Below, in pieces: positions 60,947-64,000 of a DNA stretch of 64,000 nucleotides. Each line of letters starts with the position of its first letter. Position 1 is the first letter of the stretch. Both the position numbers and the translations under genes were made by a program. Origin of the DNA: Hyphomicrobiales bacterium (GTDB lineage Bacteria; Pseudomonadota; Alphaproteobacteria; Rhizobiales; Rhizobiaceae); the NCBI GenBank assembly GCA_900467185.1, contig UBPA01000004.1:303344-367343 (forward strand), written 5' to 3'. The notes below the pieces were generated by a model that made no database searches, had not been told where the DNA came from, and saw only the letters and a list, made by a program, of their open reading frames with translations.

Positions 60947-63421
60947 TCACGTTCCCCTTGGTTTCGCGCGGGCCGTGGGCGCCGCCTGTGCCGGGTCTTC
61001 CGGCCAGGCGTGCCTGGGATAGCGCCCGCGCATGTCGGCCCGCACCTCTTTCCAGGAACCCGCCCAGAACCCCGGCAGATCCCGCGTCGTCTGGATGGGT
61101 CGCTGGCCCGGTGATACGAGTTCCAGCAGCAGGGGTATACGCCCCCCGCCGATCGCCGGATGCACGGTCAGCCCGAACAGCTCCTGCACCCGGATCGACA
61201 GCACCGGCTCGTCGCCGTCATAGCGGATGGGATGACGGTTGCCGGTGGGCGCCTGGAAGTGCGTCGGCACGAGTGCCGCGAGATCCCGCGTCCCGGCGGG
61301 AACGAGGGACATCAGCCCCTGCGTCAGGCTGCCCGGCTCGATCTCGCTCAATCCGCGCACATCCGTCTGAAAGGGCACGAACCAGTCGCCGAGGTTGGCC
61401 AGAAGCGCGGTCTCGGAAACATCGGGCCAGGGGTCTCCGAGCGTCCGGTGCAGGAAGCCCATCCGGTCGCGAAGCTGGCGCCCTTCCTTGGAGAACGGTA
61501 GCACATCCAGCCCTAGCATTCGCACCCCGTCCGCCAGAGCGCGCGCCGCATCCGCGCCGGTCGGGCGCGCCATCGGCGTTTCCTCCAGCACGATCGCACC
61601 GATCCGCGTCACGCGCCGCGCCCGCACCTGCCGGCTCTGGCGGTCGAAGAAAGTTTCGGTCCCGGTCGTGATGGCGGACGGCAAATGCGCCTCGACATCC
61701 TCCAGCCGGATCTCGGCGGACGAGAGAATCCGGTGCCGTCCGGCAGACCCTGTCACATCGGCGATAACGAGCATGGTGGCGCCCGCCAGGCGTTCCGTCT
61801 CGGCAAGCTCCGCGCCGCGCCCGTTCGCCATCACGAACCGCCCGCGTCCGCCCCGCTGCAGGGCAATCCGGTCGGGAAAGGCGCGGATCAGCAGGGCGCC
61901 GGCTAGCACCGGCCCTGCCGCGCCCTGGCGCCGGACGCCGAGCTCGGATGCCATGCGCCGCGCAAGCCCGCGCGCTGCGTCGCCCCGCGGGCTCCGGTCG
62001 CTGCGAAACTGCCGCAGCCGATCTTCCAGATCGACCGACGGTCCCCCGAGACCCTGCTCCGTCAGAAGCACGGCAATCTCGCAGGCCGCCATACCCTGGC
62101 CTTCGGCGGCCGCACCCACGGCCATGGCCGCCAGCCGCGGCGACAAGGCAAGCGCGCGAATCCGCCGGCCCGCCTCCGTCAGTCGCCCCTCGGCATCCAC
62201 GGCTCCGAGAGCGGCCAGCAAGGCCCGCGCCTCGCGCCAGGCCGGTGCCGGCGGCGTGTCGAGAAACGCCATCGACGACGGGTCGGTCACCCCCCAGTGC
62301 GCAAGATCGAGCACGAGCCCGGAAAGATCGCTCGCCAGAATTTGCGGCGGCGTGAAGGCAGGCAGTGCCGCCGTCTGGCCCGGATGCCACAGCCTTATGG
62401 CGATGCCCGGCTCGGTTCGCCCGGCACGGCCGGCCCGCTGATCGGCCGAGGCCTTGGAAACGCGCACCGTTTCCAGCCGCGTGATCCCGGTCGCCGCCTC
62501 ATAGGCCGGCAGGCGCTGCAGCCCGCTATCGACGACGATCCGCACGCCATCGATGGTGATCGACGTCTCCGCGATCGACGTCGCCAGCACCACCTTGCGC
62601 TGCCCGCTCGCAACGGGCCGGATCGCGCGATCCTGTTCGGCCTGGCTCAGCGTCCCATAAAGACCGATGAGATCGGTCGTCGGGGGAAGGCGGCCCTCCA
62701 GCCGCTCGATGGTTCGCTTGATCTCCGCCTGACCGGGCAGAAAGGCGAGGATCGAGCCTTCCTCGCCGCGATGTGCCGCGATGATTGCCCGTGCCATGGC
62801 ATCCTCGATCCGCTCGTTCGGCAACCGGTCGCCGTGCCGGATGTCGATCGGGAAGGTCCGACCATGGCTTTCGATGACGGGGGGATGACCGAGCAGCGCG
62901 GCCACTCGCTCCACGTCGAGCGTTGCCGACATCACGAGAATGCGCAGATCCTCGCGCAAGGCGGCACGCACATCGAGCGCCAGCGCTAGCCCCACATCGG
63001 CATCGAGCGACCGCTCATGAAATTCGTCGAAGAGAACGGCCGCAACGCCTCGAAGCTCGGGATCGTCGAGCACCATGCGGGCGAACACGCCTTCCGTCAC
63101 CACCTCGATCCGCGTGGCGGCCGAGATTCGGCTGTCGAGCCGCATGCGATAGCCGGCCCGTTCGCCGATTTCCTCGCCGAGAAGCGACGCGATCCGCCCG
63201 GCCGCCGCCCTGGCCGCAAGACGCCGGGGCTCGAGAAGAATAATCCGCCCGTCGCCTCTCCAGTCAGCATCGAGCAGAAACGGGGGCACGAGCGTCGTCT
63301 TGCCGGCACCCGGCGGCGCCGAAAGCACGGCCAAGCCCTGGGTCGAGAGAGCAGCACCGATCTCATGCAGAACGGCTTTGACGGGAAGGTCGGGAAGGGA
63401 GGCAAAAACAGGGGATGTCAT
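60947..63421 (-). CDS. hrpB: ATP-dependent RNA helicase HrpB
   Basis: An 824-residue DExH-box helicase. Walker A is SAPPGAGKTTLVPP near residue 38, the DExH box DEFHER in VLFDEFHERSLDADVG, and motif III VMSATLD. Motifs IV-VI include LATSIAETSITIDGVR and QRAGRAGRTEPG. The C-terminal HrpB domain (from about residue 600) is complete. In rhizobia hrpB is usually upstream of actS. The cellular role of HrpB is not well known. Confidence 0.95.
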   Translation of the reverse strand: MTSPVFASLPDLPVKAVLHEIGAALSTQGLAVLSAPPGAGKTTLVPPFLLDADWRGDGRIILLEPRRLAARAAAGRIASLLGEEIGERAGYRMRLDSRISAATRIEVVTEGVFARMVLDDPELRGVAAVLFDEFHERSLDADVGLALALDVRAALREDLRILVMSATLDVERVAALLGHPPVIESHGRTFPIDIRHGDRLPNERIEDAMARAIIAAHRGEEGSILAFLPGQAEIKRTIERLEGRLPPTTDLIGLYGTLSQAEQDRAIRPVASGQRKVVLATSIAETSITIDGVRIVVDSGLQRLPAYEAATGITRLETVRVSKASADQRAGRAGRTEPGIAIRLWHPGQTAALPAFTPPQILASDLSGLVLDLAHWGVTDPSSMAFLDTPPAPAWREARALLAALGAVDAEGRLTEAGRRIRALALSPRLAAMAVGAAAEGQGMAACEIAVLLTEQGLGGPSVDLEDRLRQFRSDRSPRGDAARGLARRMASELGVRRQGAAGPVLAGALLIRAFPDRIALQRGGRGRFVMANGRGAELAETERLAGATMLVIADVTGSAGRHRILSSAEIRLEDVEAHLPSAITTGTETFFDRQSRQVRARRVTRIGAIVLEETPMARPTGADAARALADGVRMLGLDVLPFSKEGRQLRDRMGFLHRTLGDPWPDVSETALLANLGDWFVPFQTDVRGLSEIEPGSLTQGLMSLVPAGTRDLAALVPTHFQAPTGNRHPIRYDGDEPVLSIRVQELFGLTVHPAIGGGRIPLLLELVSPGQRPIQTTRDLPGFWAGSWKEVRADMRGRYPRHAWPEDPAQAAPTARAKPRGT

Positions 63422-63651
63422 GCCTTCATCCTATAGGGAGCTGCGGCAAAGTGCACGACACCGCAACGGCAATCCAGACGCTCTCAGCCGGCACTGCTCG
63501 CAGGAGCGCCCTGCCAGCTTGAAAAGCCGATTCTCCCCATGGGAGATGACCCCGTTCGACGCCAAATCGCCGTCATGAGCGCGCGCGCCTGATAATATGC
63601 ATATATATTCCAATGGCATAAAAGAAATGTCATTTTTTTGAAACATGACGG
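63422..63651. other. Intergenic region upstream of the rRNA operon
   Basis: No supported gene. A short A+T-rich stretch occurs near 63590-63650. Small open frames here lack codon character and family features. Confidence 0.6.
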
Positions 63652-63681
63652 TTGACGAACATGCATGGCCGGATCTATAAA
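63652..63681 (+). promoter_or_regulatory. Probable rRNA operon promoter
   Basis: TTGACG (63652-63657) and TATAAA (63676-63681) with an 18-bp spacer give a strong sigma-70-like promoter, placed as expected upstream of the rRNA leader. The assignment depends on the 16S gene lying just beyond the window. Confidence 0.65.
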
Positions 63682-63687
63682 CCGCAC

Positions 63688-64000
63688 ACCAACGAGGGCG
63701 GCGGCGCTGCTGGCGACCGACGAACTCGCTCTGAAGTTTCTTGACTTTGCGGGTGAGATTGGGGGTCACGGGCTGAAGGCTTTGTGCTCTTGTTTGGGTG
63801 ATTTTGCGGTGATTGAGGCGGAATGCTTTGATCATTCTGCGATGTGACGGACCGGAAGGTTATCGTCGGTTTTTTGACAATTGAAGATGAGAAAGAGAAA
63901 CGTGGGCGGCGGACGTTGCGCGGATTGATTGGGGCTTTCGGGCTTTGATCGGTTCATGGAATAGACTTCGACGGTCACGTTTTTGGAATGGAAGTACAAG
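63688..64000 (+). ncRNA. 5' leader of a ribosomal RNA operon (partial)
   Basis: The stretch around 63874-64000 resembles the conserved rhizobial 16S leader: TTGACAATTGAAGATGAGAA, AGAGAAACGTGGGCGGCGG and ACTTCGACGGTCACGTTTT. AAACGTG (63898-63904) and CACGTTT (63976-63982) can pair as part of the leader processing stem. The window ends before the 16S sequence starts. Confidence 0.7.

Noticed and set aside
63431..63835. A 134-codon minus-strand open frame upstream of the rRNA leader
   Set aside because: Composition unlike coding DNA here, no family match recognised, and it overlaps the rRNA promoter.
63874..63900. TTGACA at 63874 as a second rRNA promoter
   Set aside because: No -10 hexamer at a suitable spacing; the sequence fits the conserved leader instead.

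Overview
This is a chromosomal window from an alphaproteobacterium of the order Hyphomicrobiales, almost certainly a Rhizobiaceae member close to Agrobacterium, Rhizobium or Sinorhizobium. Evidence is the high G+C coding sequence, the rho-hemJ-hemE / ppsR-maf-aroE-coaE-dnaQ-secB order, the ChvG/ChvI, ActS/ActR and truncated HprK-EIIA-HPr proteins, a DivL pseudokinase, and a fused TsaE-AmgK protein. It is a housekeeping region. I see no insertion sequences, prophage, CRISPR array or foreign island. About 58 genes are supported, nearly all intact.

Layout. 0.06-3.1 kb: rho, hemJ and hemE on the minus strand. 3.1-3.5 kb: a 406-bp hemE/ppsR intergenic region that looks like the chromosomal replication origin (three near-consensus DnaA boxes, an A+T-rich stretch, clustered GANTC sites, and a strand switch). 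3.5-7.2 kb: ppsR, maf, aroE, coaE, dnaQ, with a near-perfect parS at the maf/aroE junction. 7.2-11.4 kb: secB and fxsA (minus), then timA, mltA, an Smr protein and an XRE regulator. 11.6-14.1 kb: gyrB. 14.2-18.8 kb: nitroreductase, HpaI-type aldolase, PHB depolymerase, a DUF2852 membrane protein and a YgjP-type metallopeptidase. 18.9-24 kb: trpF-trpB-trpA-accD-folC. 24-32 kb (minus): trxA, addA, addB, murU-like gene. 32-35 kb (minus): alkB, arfB, pckA. 35.4-45.3 kb: chvI-chvG-hprK-EIIA-HPr, ahcY, divL, tsaE-amgK. 45.3-50 kb (minus): hisB, DUF2628, hisH, hisA, hisF, hisE, coaA. 50.2-57.4 kb: hslV-GNAT-hslU, DUF1402, cytochrome P450, glcB. 57.5-63.4 kb: L,D-transpeptidase, mmcB, actR/actS, hrpB. 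63.4-64 kb: promoter and 5' leader of a ribosomal RNA operon whose 16S gene lies just past the window end.

How the genes work together. The left end concerns replication and segregation (oriC candidate, parS, dnaQ, gyrB). The centre links central carbon flux and envelope sensing: gluconeogenic PckA sits divergent from the ChvG/ChvI system, whose sensor gene overlaps the HPr kinase of a regulatory phosphotransferase chain. DivL belongs to the CtrA cell-cycle pathway. AmgK and MurU form a peptidoglycan-recycling pair that here lies split on opposite strands 12 kb apart, which suggests an inversion of about 13 kb (32.0-45.3 kb). The right end carries redox control (ActS/ActR), the glyoxylate-pathway malate synthase and proteostasis (HslUV).

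The most notable non-coding signals are the oriC candidate, three parS or parS-like palindromes (5.0, 33.4 and 42.2 kb), a 24-bp palindrome upstream of ahcY, a phased repeat between pckA and chvI, and the rRNA promoter/leader. No clearly new defence or mobile system was found.
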